Source of the DNA: Pedobacter sp. PACM 27299
Lineage (GTDB): Bacteria > Bacteroidota > Bacteroidia > Sphingobacteriales > Sphingobacteriaceae
Direction of reading: 5' to 3'
Assembly: GCF_001412655.1 (NCBI RefSeq)
Contig: NZ_CP012996.1
Span: 5,332,001 to 5,396,000, forward strand
DNA: 64,000 nt
Within the stretch, counting starts at the first letter, position 1. Each line of letters begins with the position of its first letter. Below the pieces are notes generated by a model, which was given only the letters and a program-made list of their open reading frames with translations, did no database searches and was not told the DNA's origin. Positions 45,505-54,328 of this stretch are shown here, one piece after another. The position numbers and the translations under genes were made by a program.

Positions 45505-45522
45505 ATCTTTTGAATTGAAATT

Positions 45523-46278
45523 TTAATCTCTTTTAATGATGGTACCCGTTGCTTGTGCAGTTGGCATAATCAGCATGTCGTTGATATTGACATGCGCCGG
45601 TCTGCTCACTGCAAACCAAATTGCTTCCGCAATATCATTGGCCACTAAAGGCTCTAATCCATCGTATACTTTTTTAGCGCGGCCTTCATCTCCTTTAAAA
45701 CGAACTTTAGAGAACTCCGTTTCTACCATTCCAGGATTGATGGCTGTTACCTTAATTCCATGGGGCAGCAAATCAATGCGCATCCCTTTATTCAGTGCAT
45801 CTACTGCATGTTTTGTGGCACAATATACGTTTCCATTTGGATATACCTCTTGTCCGGCAATTGAACCAATATTGATAATGTGTCCCGATTTTCGGGCAAT
45901 CATCCAGTTAGACACTATTTTAGTGACATAAAGCAAGCCTTTTACATTGGTATCGATCATGGTGTCCCAATCAGAAATGTTACCTTTATCGATTGGATCA
46001 AGTCCCTGACTTAAGCCTGCATTATTAATCAAGACATCTACCTCTTTCCATACCGCCGGCAAAGTTTCCAATACATAAGAAAGATCGTCATGAATTCTGA
46101 CATCTGCGACCAAAGTTTTGGTCTCAATTGCATATTTCTCTTCCAAACGTCTGGCCGCTTCTTTTAACAATTCTTCTCTTCGGGCAACCAGGATCAAATG
46201 ATAACCTTGTGCAGCGAATAACTCCGCACATGCAGCGCCGATTCCTGAAGTTGCTCCTGTAATTAATGCAGTTTTCAT
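45523..46278 (-). CDS. Short-chain dehydrogenase/reductase
   Basis: A 251-residue classical SDR. The Rossmann Gly motif is TGATSGIGAAC at 7-17, NNAG lies near 85, the active Ser is S139, and the YxxxK pair is Y152 and K156. PGMVETEF near 186 completes the set. It is like YdfG-type NADP-dependent 3-hydroxy acid dehydrogenases, but the substrate is not certain. It is upstream of the YqeY gene. Confidence 0.9.
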   Translation of the reverse strand: MKTALITGATSGIGAACAELFAAQGYHLILVARREELLKEAARRLEEKYAIETKTLVADVRIHDDLSYVLETLPAVWKEVDVLINNAGLSQGLDPIDKGNISDWDTMIDTNVKGLLYVTKIVSNWMIARKSGHIINIGSIAGQEVYPNGNVYCATKHAVDALNKGMRIDLLPHGIKVTAINPGMVETEFSKVRFKGDEGRAKKVYDGLEPLVANDIAEAIWFAVSRPAHVNINDMLIMPTAQATGTIIKRD

Positions 46279-46447
46279 TGTTCTATTGTTTCTTTAATGC
46301 TAATTGTTAAAAAAATGTTTCTCGTTTTTTATATCGGTTATTGCTTTTCAATACGGATATTCTTTTTGGCAGGCTTTGTTTCTTAGTACCGATATTATGC
46401 GGTCAAGCAGCTAATGGTATGAACAAAACTAAAAAAAATCTGACAAA

Positions 46448-47206
46448 TCACTCAAAAAACAAACTGAAGGTTACATGGCGCAGCATCAGCTTATCGATTG
46501 GATTGGAAAACACGTGTGGTGCTTCCCTTTTCATAACATTATCAAGAGAATAAGATAGTTTTAGTTCCGGAGACATTTTGAAGTATTCAAAATACAAGTC
46601 CATTCCTAAACCTGCTTCATAAGAAAGAAAACTTCTTTTGTTATTCAGGAACATCTCCATCGGATCAGTCACCTTGGTATTGTCGCTCTTTTTCTTGGAA
46701 GAAATGTCCGCAGAATATTTAATGCCTCCAATCATGTAAGCTCGGAAATTGTTCCTTCTGTTCGACTTAATTTTCAGTCCTAAAGGAAATTCCACCAAAG
46801 TAGACTGCACCTTTTTCTCTACTTCTAAAAACTCTTGTCCGGGGCTGATTGGTATATTTTCAAAGCGATAGGTCAAAACCCGATCGTTAAAGACCAGCAC
46901 GGGTGTTAAGCGGAGATCCACATTTTCCAGTACTTTTTGATTGACCACAAAGCCAATTCCAAATCCAGGAGAAGGCTTTGCCGCTATAGAGCTCAATCCT
47001 CTGGGCACATAGCCCGGCAAATCGCTGATATATCCCGGACTTTCCTTCCAATCTGCTTTCTTTAATACTTTATACTCCGAAGAGAGGTATTGAAAAGTAA
47101 ATCCAAAGTGAAGATCAGTATCATCTATTCCTCCGCCCCAATTCTGCGCTTTTCCTGTAGAAACGATCAGCATCAAGAGAGAAAAAAAGAATAGTTTTAT
47201 TTTCAT
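46448..47206 (-). CDS. porT: PorT-family beta-barrel protein, type IX secretion
   Basis: A 252-residue outer-membrane protein with a signal peptide (ending GKAQ near 21). The HFGFTFQYLSSEYKV opening and the FFE C-terminus fit PorT/SprT. PorT is required for type IX secretion and gliding in Bacteroidota. It is 62 bases downstream of ubiE, the position conserved across the phylum. The window also encodes one possible substrate, the protein at 56478 with a type A sorting tail. Confidence 0.88.
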   Translation of the reverse strand: MKIKLFFFSLLMLIVSTGKAQNWGGGIDDTDLHFGFTFQYLSSEYKVLKKADWKESPGYISDLPGYVPRGLSSIAAKPSPGFGIGFVVNQKVLENVDLRLTPVLVFNDRVLTYRFENIPISPGQEFLEVEKKVQSTLVEFPLGLKIKSNRRNNFRAYMIGGIKYSADISSKKKSDNTKVTDPMEMFLNNKRSFLSYEAGLGMDLYFEYFKMSPELKLSYSLDNVMKREAPHVFSNPIDKLMLRHVTFSLFFE

Positions 47207-47268
47207 TCTGGGTTCTTTGATTGGAATATCGTGATTTTCTGCTGCAGAATGTAGTTTTTCCTACAGAA

Positions 47269-48000
47269 TTATTTTACTCCGGTATAAATTGCACACACGC
47301 CGAATGTCAGCCTGTTGTCCTTCGCTTCTTTGAAACCAACTTTAGTCATCATTTGATTAAAAGCATCTCCATCCGGGAATGCTGCAACTGATTCCGGTAA
47401 ATAAGTATAGGCTTTGTTATCTTTTGAAAAGATCTTTCCAAGCGTCGGCGTGATGTGGTTAAAGTAAAAGTTATACCCTTGTTTAATCGGGAATTTTCTT
47501 GGTTTTGAAAATTCAAGGATCACAATTTTACCACCTGGTTTCAATACCCGGTACATATCTGCCAATCCCTTTTCTAAATTTTCATAATTTCTTACCCCAA
47601 ATGCTACGGTAACCGCATCAAAATGATTGTCGTCAAAATGTAAACCTTCAGAATCGCCCATTTGTACAGAGAAAATACTGCCCAAATTGCGCTCTTTTAT
47701 CTTTTTTCTGGCCACTTCCAGCATTCCATCAGAAATATCTACCCCAATTACTTTCTCCGGTTTCAGAATTTTTATCGCTTCAAAAGCAAAATCTCCGGTC
47801 CCCGTTGCGACGTCAAGAATCAAGCGCGGCTGTAATGCTTTTAGCTCAGCAATCGCCTTTTTACGCCATAGAATGTCAATTCCGAGCGACATAAAGTGAT
47901 TTAAAAAATCATAAGTTTCAGATATGTTATCAAACATAGAGGCTACTTGTTCCTTTTTAGTAGCGGTTGCAGACTGGTATGGTGTAATCTTTTCGTTCAT
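47269..48000 (-). CDS. ubiE: Demethylmenaquinone / C-methyltransferase UbiE family
   Basis: A 243-residue methyltransferase from ATG 48000. UbiE motifs are present: NISETYDFLNHFMSLGID near the N terminus, LDVATGTGDFAFEAIK for SAM binding, and FGVRNYENLEKGLADMYRVLKPGG. In Bacteroidota the physiological product is menaquinone. The ORF extends to TTG 48012, but this lies inside the -7 box TATCTTTG (48010-48017), so the ATG is chosen. Confidence 0.95.
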   Translation of the reverse strand: MNEKITPYQSATATKKEQVASMFDNISETYDFLNHFMSLGIDILWRKKAIAELKALQPRLILDVATGTGDFAFEAIKILKPEKVIGVDISDGMLEVARKKIKERNLGSIFSVQMGDSEGLHFDDNHFDAVTVAFGVRNYENLEKGLADMYRVLKPGGKIVILEFSKPRKFPIKQGYNFYFNHITPTLGKIFSKDNKAYTYLPESVAAFPDGDAFNQMMTKVGFKEAKDNRLTFGVCAIYTGVK

Positions 48001-48009
48001 GGTATGCTG

Positions 48010-48048
48010 CAAAGATAAGTATTGTTGAAAACTAATTTTCTACCTTTG
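48010..48048. promoter_or_regulatory. Divergent promoters of ubiE and engB
   Basis: Minus-strand TATCTTTG (48010-48017) serves ubiE; plus-strand TACCTTTG (48041-48048) serves engB, with a TTG 16 bases upstream (48022-48024). The two -7 boxes are 23 bp apart in a 52-bp intergenic region. The engB ATG begins 4 bases after its -7 box, so the message is probably leaderless. Confidence 0.55.
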
Positions 48049-48052
48049 TCAA

Positions 48053-48679
48053 ATGATTATAAAATCAGCAACATTTATTTGTAGTAATACAAAGGTTTCA
48101 GCTTTGCCTGTGGCCAATATGCCCGAATACGCATTTATCGGACGTTCCAACGTAGGGAAGTCTTCATTGATCAATATGCTGGTGAATCAGCATGGTTTAG
48201 CAAAAACGTCCCAAAAGCCGGGTAAAACCCAGCTAATTAACCATTTTCTCATCAACGAAAAATGGTATATTGTAGATTTACCAGGGTATGGTTATGCCAA
48301 AGTTTCGAAGAACAGCAGAGAGAGCTGGGAGAAATTTATCCGTTACTACATCACCAGAAGAGAAAGTCTACAATGCGTTTTCGTATTGATAGACAGCAGA
48401 TTAGAACCTCAAAAAATCGATCTTGAGTTTTGCTGCTGGATGGGCGAAATCCAAATTCCTTTCGTACTGGCTTTCACTAAGGCAGATAAACAATCGGCAA
48501 CGAAAACGGATAAAAACATTGCCGCTTTTAAGAAAGCATTGGGTGGATGGTTTGAAGAAATCCCTCCATGTTTTGTCACTTCTGCGGAGAAACAACAAGG
48601 CAGAGAAGAGATCCTGGACTTTATTGAACAGACAAATCTTGACTTCGCCATGCCAATTTTAACCCCTCAGGAAGACTAA
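48053..48679 (+). CDS. engB: Ribosome biogenesis GTPase YihA/YsxC
   Basis: A 208-residue TrmE-Era-type GTPase. G1 is GRSNVGKSS at 30-38, G3 is DLPGYG, G4 is TKAD, and G5 falls around TSAEK. EngB acts in late assembly of the 50S ribosomal subunit and is usually essential. The gene is divergent from ubiE, and its start codon is almost contiguous with the -7 box. The UbiA-type gene follows by 15 bases. Confidence 0.96.
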   Translation: MIIKSATFICSNTKVSALPVANMPEYAFIGRSNVGKSSLINMLVNQHGLAKTSQKPGKTQLINHFLINEKWYIVDLPGYGYAKVSKNSRESWEKFIRYYITRRESLQCVFVLIDSRLEPQKIDLEFCCWMGEIQIPFVLAFTKADKQSATKTDKNIAAFKKALGGWFEEIPPCFVTSAEKQQGREEILDFIEQTNLDFAMPILTPQED

Positions 48680-48694
48680 ACAGGTATTGCGGAT

Positions 48695-49564
48695 ATGAAA
48701 AAATATTTTTCACTGGTACTGTTTGCCCACTCCGTTTTTGCATTACCCTTTGCAATGATTGGATTCTTTTTAGGTGTAACAACGACTACCAGTCCTTTTA
48801 AATGGACTTTATTGGTGATGGTATTGCTGTGTATGGTCTTTGCCCGCAATGCGGCAATGGCTTTTAACAGATACCTGGACAGAAATATCGATGCCAAAAA
48901 CCCACGTACGCAAATGCGTGATATTCCGGCAGGAAGGGTCTCCGCTAATGAAGCGCTGATTTTTGTGATCGTCAACTGTATCTTATTCATGGTGACGACC
49001 ATTTTTATCAATCCGCTTTGCTTTTACCTTTCCCCGATAGCGCTGTTTGTGGTGTTATTTTATAGCTATACCAAAAGATTCACTGCGCTTTGTCACATGG
49101 TACTCGGTTTAGGGCTTGCCCTGGCCCCTATTGGTGCTTACATCGCCGTTACCGGACAGTTTGCCGTCATTCCAGTACTTTATTCTTTCGCAGTGCTCTT
49201 CTGGGTAAGTGGTTTCGACATCATTTATGCCTTGCAGGACGAAGATTTTGACCGCGATGAAAAACTCCATTCCATTCCCGCAGCATTGGGAATTAAAAAT
49301 GCCTTGAAGCTTTCAGAAGTACTTCATGTATTTTCAGCATTGTGTGTCATTGTTCCCATTATTCTGGCACCGGATAATTTTAGCTGGTTCTATTACCTGG
49401 GTGTTGCCTTTTTCTGCTCGATGCTGATTTATCAGCACCTGCTGGTGAAGCCAAACGACATTAGCAAAGTAGACAGGGCCTTTATGACCACCAATGGTTT
49501 TGCCTCTGTAATTTTTGCCGCCTGCTTCCTTTTAGACACCTTAATGAGGACACTGTTCTATTAA
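48695..49564 (+). CDS. UbiA-family prenyltransferase
   Basis: A 289-residue membrane enzyme with about eight helices. Its two Asp-rich motifs are NRYLDRNIDAKNPRT (about 58-72, coordinating Mg with diphosphate) and DEDFDRDEKLHS near 186. The first resembles 4-hydroxybenzoate polyprenyltransferase. These bacteria normally make menaquinone, so the prenyl acceptor is uncertain. It is 15 bases downstream of engB and closed by a terminator. Confidence 0.88.
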   Translation: MKKYFSLVLFAHSVFALPFAMIGFFLGVTTTTSPFKWTLLVMVLLCMVFARNAAMAFNRYLDRNIDAKNPRTQMRDIPAGRVSANEALIFVIVNCILFMVTTIFINPLCFYLSPIALFVVLFYSYTKRFTALCHMVLGLGLALAPIGAYIAVTGQFAVIPVLYSFAVLFWVSGFDIIYALQDEDFDRDEKLHSIPAALGIKNALKLSEVLHVFSALCVIVPIILAPDNFSWFYYLGVAFFCSMLIYQHLLVKPNDISKVDRAFMTTNGFASVIFAACFLLDTLMRTLFY

Positions 49565-49594
49565 CCAGCAGCTATTGCGGTCAGCATATTTTAG

Positions 49595-49635
49595 AAAGCC
49601 TTTTTCAAGCCCTGCTCGAAAAAGGCTTTTTACAT
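49595..49635 (+). terminator. Intrinsic terminator after the UbiA-type gene
   Basis: AAAGCCTTTTTC (49595-49606) pairs with GAAAAAGGCTTT (49618-49629) and is followed by TTT; perfect 12-bp stem, loop 11. Confidence 0.8.
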
Positions 49636-49714
49636 TAAGCCGCATTTTAATTGGCAGATTTATCAGCCTCTGCCCCGCGTTCATTATATTTGCCATAGTA
49701 ATTTAAAAAAAGCT

Positions 49715-51430
49715 ATGATCAATCTTAATATACCGGTAAAGCAAAGGGCTTATATCCCACAACAATTGGAAATGAAATGGGATAATTTATCCCCAATTTT
49801 ACAAGAATTGCTGGAGCGTCCAATTGCTGATGTTCAAGAACTTGAAAAATGGCTTAAAGACAAAAGTGAGCTGGAAGCGGCCTTAGAGGAAGATTTTGCC
49901 TGGAGATACATCCGCATGAGCTGTGATACGGCAAATGAAAAGCTAGTGGAAGATTTTCAATATTTTGCTACGGAAATTGAGCCAAAGATCTCCCCTATTG
50001 CCAATCAATTAAATCAAAAATTCAACGACAGCCCCTTTATTGACGAGCTGGATCAGGAAAAATATTTCGTTTACATCAGAGCGATCAGAAAAGCAATTGA
50101 AATCTATCGCGAGGAAAATGTGGAACTGCTGACTAAGCTACAAGTGGCTCAGCAGCGCTACCAAGGCATTACCGGCGCGATGAGTGTAGAAATTAATGGC
50201 CAGGAATACACGCTTGAACAAGCTTCAAACTTCATTAAAGATACAGACAGAGCGGTTAGGCAACAAGCCTGGGAAACCATTCAGCAGCGTCGTTTGGTAG
50301 ACAAAGACGATTTAAACATCCTCTTTGATGAACTGCTGGTGATGCGTCATCAGGTAGCCTTAAATGCGGGTTTTGAAAACTACAGGGATTATATGTTCCA
50401 GGCCTTGGGCAGATTTGATTATACGCCACAGGATTGTTATCATTTCCATGAAGCTATTGAAAAGCAGGTCGTGCCTATTCTGAAAGAACAAGCGCAAAAA
50501 CGTGCGGATGCTTTAGGATTAACTACCCTAAAACCCTGGGATATGGAAGTGAGCACCACTGGTAAAGCCGCTTTAAAACCTTTCAAAAATGGGGAAGAGC
50601 TGATTGATAAAAGCATCGAATGTTTCCATGCCATTGATCCTAAGTTAGGTCAAATGCTGACTACGATGAAAGCAAATAACCTGTTTGATGTAGAAAGCAG
50701 AAAAGGAAAAGCACCTGGAGGATACAACTATCCGCTGGCAGAAACTGGTGCCCCATTTATTTTCATGAACTCCGCAGGTTCCCTAAGAGACCTGACTACG
50801 ATGGTTCATGAGGGCGGCCATGCGATCCATACCTTTATGACTGCAAACCTGGAGCTGAACGACTTTAAACATTGTCCATCTGAAGTAGCAGAATTGGCTT
50901 CCATGAGTATGGAATTAATTTCTATGGATTACTGGGATGTTTATTTCGATAAGGAAGAAGATTTATTACGCGCTAAAAAAGAACAGCTGGCAGATGTACT
51001 GAAAACCCTTCCATGGGTAGCGGTGATCGATCAGTTCCAGCATTGGATCTATACCAATCCTGGTCATAATGCAGCCGACAGAGAAGAAACTTTCAAACAG
51101 ATTTATACACGATTTGGTGCTGGATTTGCAAATTGGGAAGGTCAGGAGGCTGAATTTGGCAACCTATGGCAGAAACAATTACACTTATTTGAGGTTCCTT
51201 TTTATTACATAGAATATGCGATTGCGCAATTGGGCGCCATTGCGATCTGGAAAAATTACAAGGAAAATCCACAAAAAGCATTGGAGCAATACCTTGCTGC
51301 ATTATCCCTGGGTTATACCAAACCAATCAATGAAATTTATGAAACAGCAGGCATTAAATTCGATTTCAGTCTGAGTTATATTGAGGAACTGGCTTCCTTC
51401 GTAAAGGACGAATTACAGAAATTAGGTTAA
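49715..51430 (+). CDS. M3-family oligoendopeptidase
   Basis: A 571-residue zinc metallopeptidase. The active site is H365-E366-x-x-H369 in VHEGGHAIH, with the third zinc ligand expected at the Glu about 27 residues on (ELASMSMELIS region). The length and helical composition fit oligoendopeptidase F. It degrades short peptides in the cytoplasm; no signal peptide is seen. A -7 box TATATTTG lies at 49685-49692. The gene stands alone between terminators. Confidence 0.94.
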   Translation: MINLNIPVKQRAYIPQQLEMKWDNLSPILQELLERPIADVQELEKWLKDKSELEAALEEDFAWRYIRMSCDTANEKLVEDFQYFATEIEPKISPIANQLNQKFNDSPFIDELDQEKYFVYIRAIRKAIEIYREENVELLTKLQVAQQRYQGITGAMSVEINGQEYTLEQASNFIKDTDRAVRQQAWETIQQRRLVDKDDLNILFDELLVMRHQVALNAGFENYRDYMFQALGRFDYTPQDCYHFHEAIEKQVVPILKEQAQKRADALGLTTLKPWDMEVSTTGKAALKPFKNGEELIDKSIECFHAIDPKLGQMLTTMKANNLFDVESRKGKAPGGYNYPLAETGAPFIFMNSAGSLRDLTTMVHEGGHAIHTFMTANLELNDFKHCPSEVAELASMSMELISMDYWDVYFDKEEDLLRAKKEQLADVLKTLPWVAVIDQFQHWIYTNPGHNAADREETFKQIYTRFGAGFANWEGQEAEFGNLWQKQLHLFEVPFYYIEYAIAQLGAIAIWKNYKENPQKALEQYLAALSLGYTKPINEIYETAGIKFDFSLSYIEELASFVKDELQKLG

Positions 51431-51486
51431 TTGTTTAGAAGTAATTTATAAGTTTGAATAATACAAACTAAACTAACCAGCATTCA

Positions 51487-53442
51487 ATGTTTGAAAAACT
51501 CTTCAGAAAGAAGTCCATATCCAAGATATTAGAAGATGCCGCAAAGGGCCATGGAGAACATGGGGATTCCCTGCAAAAGACCTTAGGCGTAAGAGACCTG
51601 ACCGCTTTTGGAATTGCGGCCATTATTGGCGCAGGTATCTTCAGTACCATTGGAAAAGCAAGTGCGGATGGAGGTCCGGCAGTGATATTCCTGTTTATCT
51701 TTACCGCCATTGCCTGTAGTTTTGCCGCCTTCGCTTATGCTGAATTTGCGTCAATGGTACCTGTTTCAGGCAGCGCTTATACCTATTCTTATGTCGCCTT
51801 TGGCGAATTAGTAGCCTGGATCATTGGCTGGTCGCTGATTATGGAATACTCCATCGGGAACATCACCGTAGCCATTTCCTGGTCCGACTACTTTACGGGA
51901 CTCCTCTCCTCCATCAACATACCCGCATTGGGCATCAAAGGGATACATGTGCCTGATTGGGCCACCATGGATTACCTTTCTGCCTATAATGGTCATAAAC
52001 ATGCGGAAGCATTAGTCAATGCCGGGAAGGATTTCGCTAACCTGGATGAAGCGACTAAACTGGCCAATAATGCCTGGATTACCGCACCAAAAATTGGTGA
52101 CTTCCACATCGTAGCCGACATTCCAGCACTAGGGATTATCATCTTGATTACCTGGCTGATTTACAGAGGAATGAAGGAATCCAGAAATGCAAGTAATGCT
52201 ATGGTAGTGGTTAAACTGGCTGTGATTTTACTGGTATTGTCAGTAGGTATTTTCTATGTAGATACGGCAAACTGGGATCCTTTCGCGCCAAATGGGGTAT
52301 CGGGAGTACTTAAAGGGGTATCGGCAGTATTCTTTGCCTATATAGGTTTTGATGCCATTTCTACTACTGCAGAAGAATGTAAAAACCCGCAGCGCGATCT
52401 GCCCAGGGGGATGATGTGGGCGATTATCATCTGTACCATTTTATACGTAGCCATTGCTTTAGTGCTGACCGGGATTGTAAATTACAGCCTTTTAGCTGTT
52501 GGTGATCCATTGGCCTTCGTATTTGACCACATCAACCTGAAGCTAATGAGCGGAATTATCGCCGTGAGTGCAGTGTTTGCTATGGCCAGTGTGTTATTGG
52601 TATTCCAAATGGGACAGCCTAGAATCTGGATGAGCATGAGCCGTGATGGTTTATTGCCAAAATCATTTTCTAAGATTCATCCGGTCTATAAAACACCTTC
52701 TTTCGCAACGATTGTGGTGGGTTTTGTAGTGGCCATCCCTTCCTTATTTATGAACCTGACGATCGTTACCGATCTTTGCTCTATAGGAACCTTATTTGCA
52801 TTTGTACTGGTTTGTGCGGGTGTGTTGGTGCTTCAAAATAAACCAAATATTCAGCGAGGGAAGTTTAAAACACCTTATGTGAACTCTAAATACATTATCC
52901 CTTTTGCATTGATTGCTGCTTTAATTTTCGGTTTTACCACTTATAAGCAAGAAATGAATGCCTTTGTTTTCAATACTCCAAAGATTGTTGCACCAGTTCA
53001 TTTCATTACTTCACTAAACGGGAAAGAACTGGAATCCGTGAAAGAGGAAATTAAAAATGGTCCGATAAAAGTTGCCCCAGGACAAACATTAGATGCTGCA
53101 GGTTACCTGGCTGAGCTTTCCGAAATACAATACCAACAGTTTGTGGATCAATCCGCAGTAAGCATAGAGAAGAAATACGAAGAAGGATGGTCCTTATTTA
53201 AGCATAAAATCCCCATGTGGATTTTCTTTATGATTTGCCTAGTGATCACTTATTTCTGTATCACAAAAAACTTATCATTGATTCCTGTTTTAGGCTTAAT
53301 GAGCTGTTTATATATGATGTGTGAGCTTGGAATTTCCAACTGGATCGGCTTCGGCATCTGGCTGGCCATCGGACTGGTAGTCTACTTCCTTTATGGTTAC
53401 AGACATAGTAAATTAGGTAAAGAAAGCAGCGCGATCTCCTAA
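51487..53442 (+). CDS. APC-family amino-acid permease with large C-terminal loop
   Basis: A 651-residue transporter of the CAT-like branch, related in pattern to the gene at 23907: IAAIIGAGIFSTIGKAS, YAEFASMVPVSGSAYTYSY and AYIGFDAISTTAEECKNPQ. It is about 85 residues longer, with a hydrophilic insert at about 495-575 that includes QTLDAAGYLAELSEIQYQQF, between two membrane spans. The insert might be a sensor or lid domain, but no family is recognised. Twelve or more helices. A -7 element TAAGTTTG lies at 51449-51456. A terminator follows at 53466. Confidence 0.9.
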   Translation: MFEKLFRKKSISKILEDAAKGHGEHGDSLQKTLGVRDLTAFGIAAIIGAGIFSTIGKASADGGPAVIFLFIFTAIACSFAAFAYAEFASMVPVSGSAYTYSYVAFGELVAWIIGWSLIMEYSIGNITVAISWSDYFTGLLSSINIPALGIKGIHVPDWATMDYLSAYNGHKHAEALVNAGKDFANLDEATKLANNAWITAPKIGDFHIVADIPALGIIILITWLIYRGMKESRNASNAMVVVKLAVILLVLSVGIFYVDTANWDPFAPNGVSGVLKGVSAVFFAYIGFDAISTTAEECKNPQRDLPRGMMWAIIICTILYVAIALVLTGIVNYSLLAVGDPLAFVFDHINLKLMSGIIAVSAVFAMASVLLVFQMGQPRIWMSMSRDGLLPKSFSKIHPVYKTPSFATIVVGFVVAIPSLFMNLTIVTDLCSIGTLFAFVLVCAGVLVLQNKPNIQRGKFKTPYVNSKYIIPFALIAALIFGFTTYKQEMNAFVFNTPKIVAPVHFITSLNGKELESVKEEIKNGPIKVAPGQTLDAAGYLAELSEIQYQQFVDQSAVSIEKKYEEGWSLFKHKIPMWIFFMICLVITYFCITKNLSLIPVLGLMSCLYMMCELGISNWIGFGIWLAIGLVVYFLYGYRHSKLGKESSAIS

Positions 53443-53465
53443 TTCGGCTGATCAATTTATCATAT

Positions 53466-53493
53466 AGGGTGTCTTTTCAGACACCCTTTTTTT
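53466..53493 (+). terminator. Intrinsic terminator after the APC permease
   Basis: AGGGTGTC (53466-53473) pairs with GACACCCT (53480-53487), loop 6, then seven T. Confidence 0.85.
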
Positions 53494-53583
53494 GTTCTGG
53501 AATTTACACTCTTAACCATATATTAACCAATGATTAACCCTGGAAATCTCCTATTTCAACTCATAATTTTACCTGCACTACTA

Positions 53584-53667
53584 TTGCTCTTGTTTTGCTG
53601 TTGTTTTGCCAGAGCAACAGCATTGGAACAGAAAAGCAAAACAAGAGCAAAACAAGAGCAAAACAGA
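53584..53667. repeat. Inverted repeat built from an 11-bp unit
   Basis: TTGCTCTTGTTTTGCT (53584-53599) is the exact reverse complement of the 16 bases at 53635-53650. The right side has three tandem 11-bp units AGCAAAACAAG (53635-53645, 53646-53656, third with changes 53657-53667); the left has one exact inverted unit at 53589-53599 and a degenerate one after it. A nested 7-bp stem (GCTGTTG with CAACAGC) lies inside. Confidence 0.75.
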
Positions 53668-53796
53668 TAGCGAAGTCATCCTTTGTTTTATACGCCATTT
53701 TAAGGAGTCATTTAAAGAAAATCAGGTAGAAATCCAGCCAAAAAAAAGACATCTTGAAAAACTCAAAGTTCAGTGCAAGCCTTTATACCAAAAAAC

Positions 53797-53820
53797 ATCA
53801 GGAAATAAATATTTCCTGAT
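53797..53820. repeat. Perfect 11-bp palindrome
   Basis: ATCAGGAAATA (53797-53807) and its complement (53810-53820) are separated by 2 bases. T-rich DNA follows, so it could terminate plus-strand transcription. It may equally be a protein-binding site. Confidence 0.55.
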
Positions 53821-53973
53821 TAATTTATTTATTTCTTCATCAACGGGTGTATAAAAATTTGATTTTGCCCCCCACTTATGACTTGTTATCTCATAAATCC
53901 ATCTTTTAGAAAATAATTACCTATCTTAGATATGGTATTTATACCCGTTAAATTGCCCTCCTATAATTATCCC

Positions 53974-54025
53974 TATAGTTGTTCGGTCAGAAGACCAACA
54001 CTAAAGGCTCCTCCCCGGAGCCTTT
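53974..54025 (+). ncRNA. Possible short RNA ending in an intrinsic terminator
   Basis: A GGTC-agaa-GACC stem (53985-53996) extends by TGTT with AACA to 53980-54000. It is followed by a GC-rich terminator, AAAGGCTCC (54003-54011) with GGAGCCTTT (54017-54025), and TTTATTT. No gene lies upstream for this terminator. TTG (53953-53955) and TATAGTTG (53974-53981), 18 bases apart, resemble a promoter but would start transcription inside the first stem, so the 5' end is unclear. Confidence 0.35.
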
Positions 54026-54120
54026 TTTATTTAACAGGATTTCCATTTTTTATTGCCTATACTTTATAATTCACCTTAAAAAACCGCGATTTTTCCTTTT
54101 ATGATGACCATGGCTGGCCG

Positions 54121-54258
54121 ATGAATGGTATCGAAATTTATCATTGCCGTTTCTATGACCTGCATGGCGACAGTCCGCATTTAGCTCCAATTCATCGAGT
54201 ATGGAAATGCTTTCTTTTTCTTAAGATAATTCCAATGAACCATTTTAATGAAATTTGA
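54121..54258 (+). CDS. Possible 45-residue ORF or gene remnant
   Basis: ATG 54121 to TGA 54256-54258, reading MNGIEIYHCRFYDLHGDS and onward. The in-frame codons before the ATG (FYDDHGWP) also read like protein, back to a TAA, so this may be a decayed fragment. The frame is not recognised and has no visible promoter. Confidence 0.2.
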   Translation: MNGIEIYHCRFYDLHGDSPHLAPIHRVWKCFLFLKIIPMNHFNEI

Positions 54259-54276
54259 GAAAGCTTTTAAGTGAAA

Positions 54277-54308
54277 AAGGCTGTTCAAAAATGAATATGA
54301 ACAGCCTT
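54277..54308 (-). terminator. Intrinsic terminator after kup
   Basis: AAGGCTGTTCA (54277-54287) pairs with TGAACAGCCTT (54298-54308). On the minus strand TTTTTCAC follows. Confidence 0.75.
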
Positions 54309-54328
54309 CAAACAAGAACATGAATGTT

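Larger units (their letters stand above)
53443..54328. other. 886-base gene-poor region with repeats and hairpins
   Basis: No confident protein gene is seen. It holds, in order, the permease terminator (53466-53493), an inverted-repeat structure built of an 11-bp unit (53584-53667), an 11-bp perfect palindrome (53797-53820), a possible small RNA ending in a strong terminator (53974-54025), a 45-codon open frame (54121-54258), and the kup terminator (54277-54308). Confidence 0.7.

Noticed and set aside
46341..46553. A 70-codon plus-strand ORF overlapping the 3' end of porT
   Set aside because: It has no family features, no promoter, and overlaps a real gene on the other strand.
53606..53854. 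An 82-codon open frame across the repeat region
   Set aside because: Its first half is encoded by the AGCAAAACAAG repeats and the rest is low complexity; there is no family match and no promoter.
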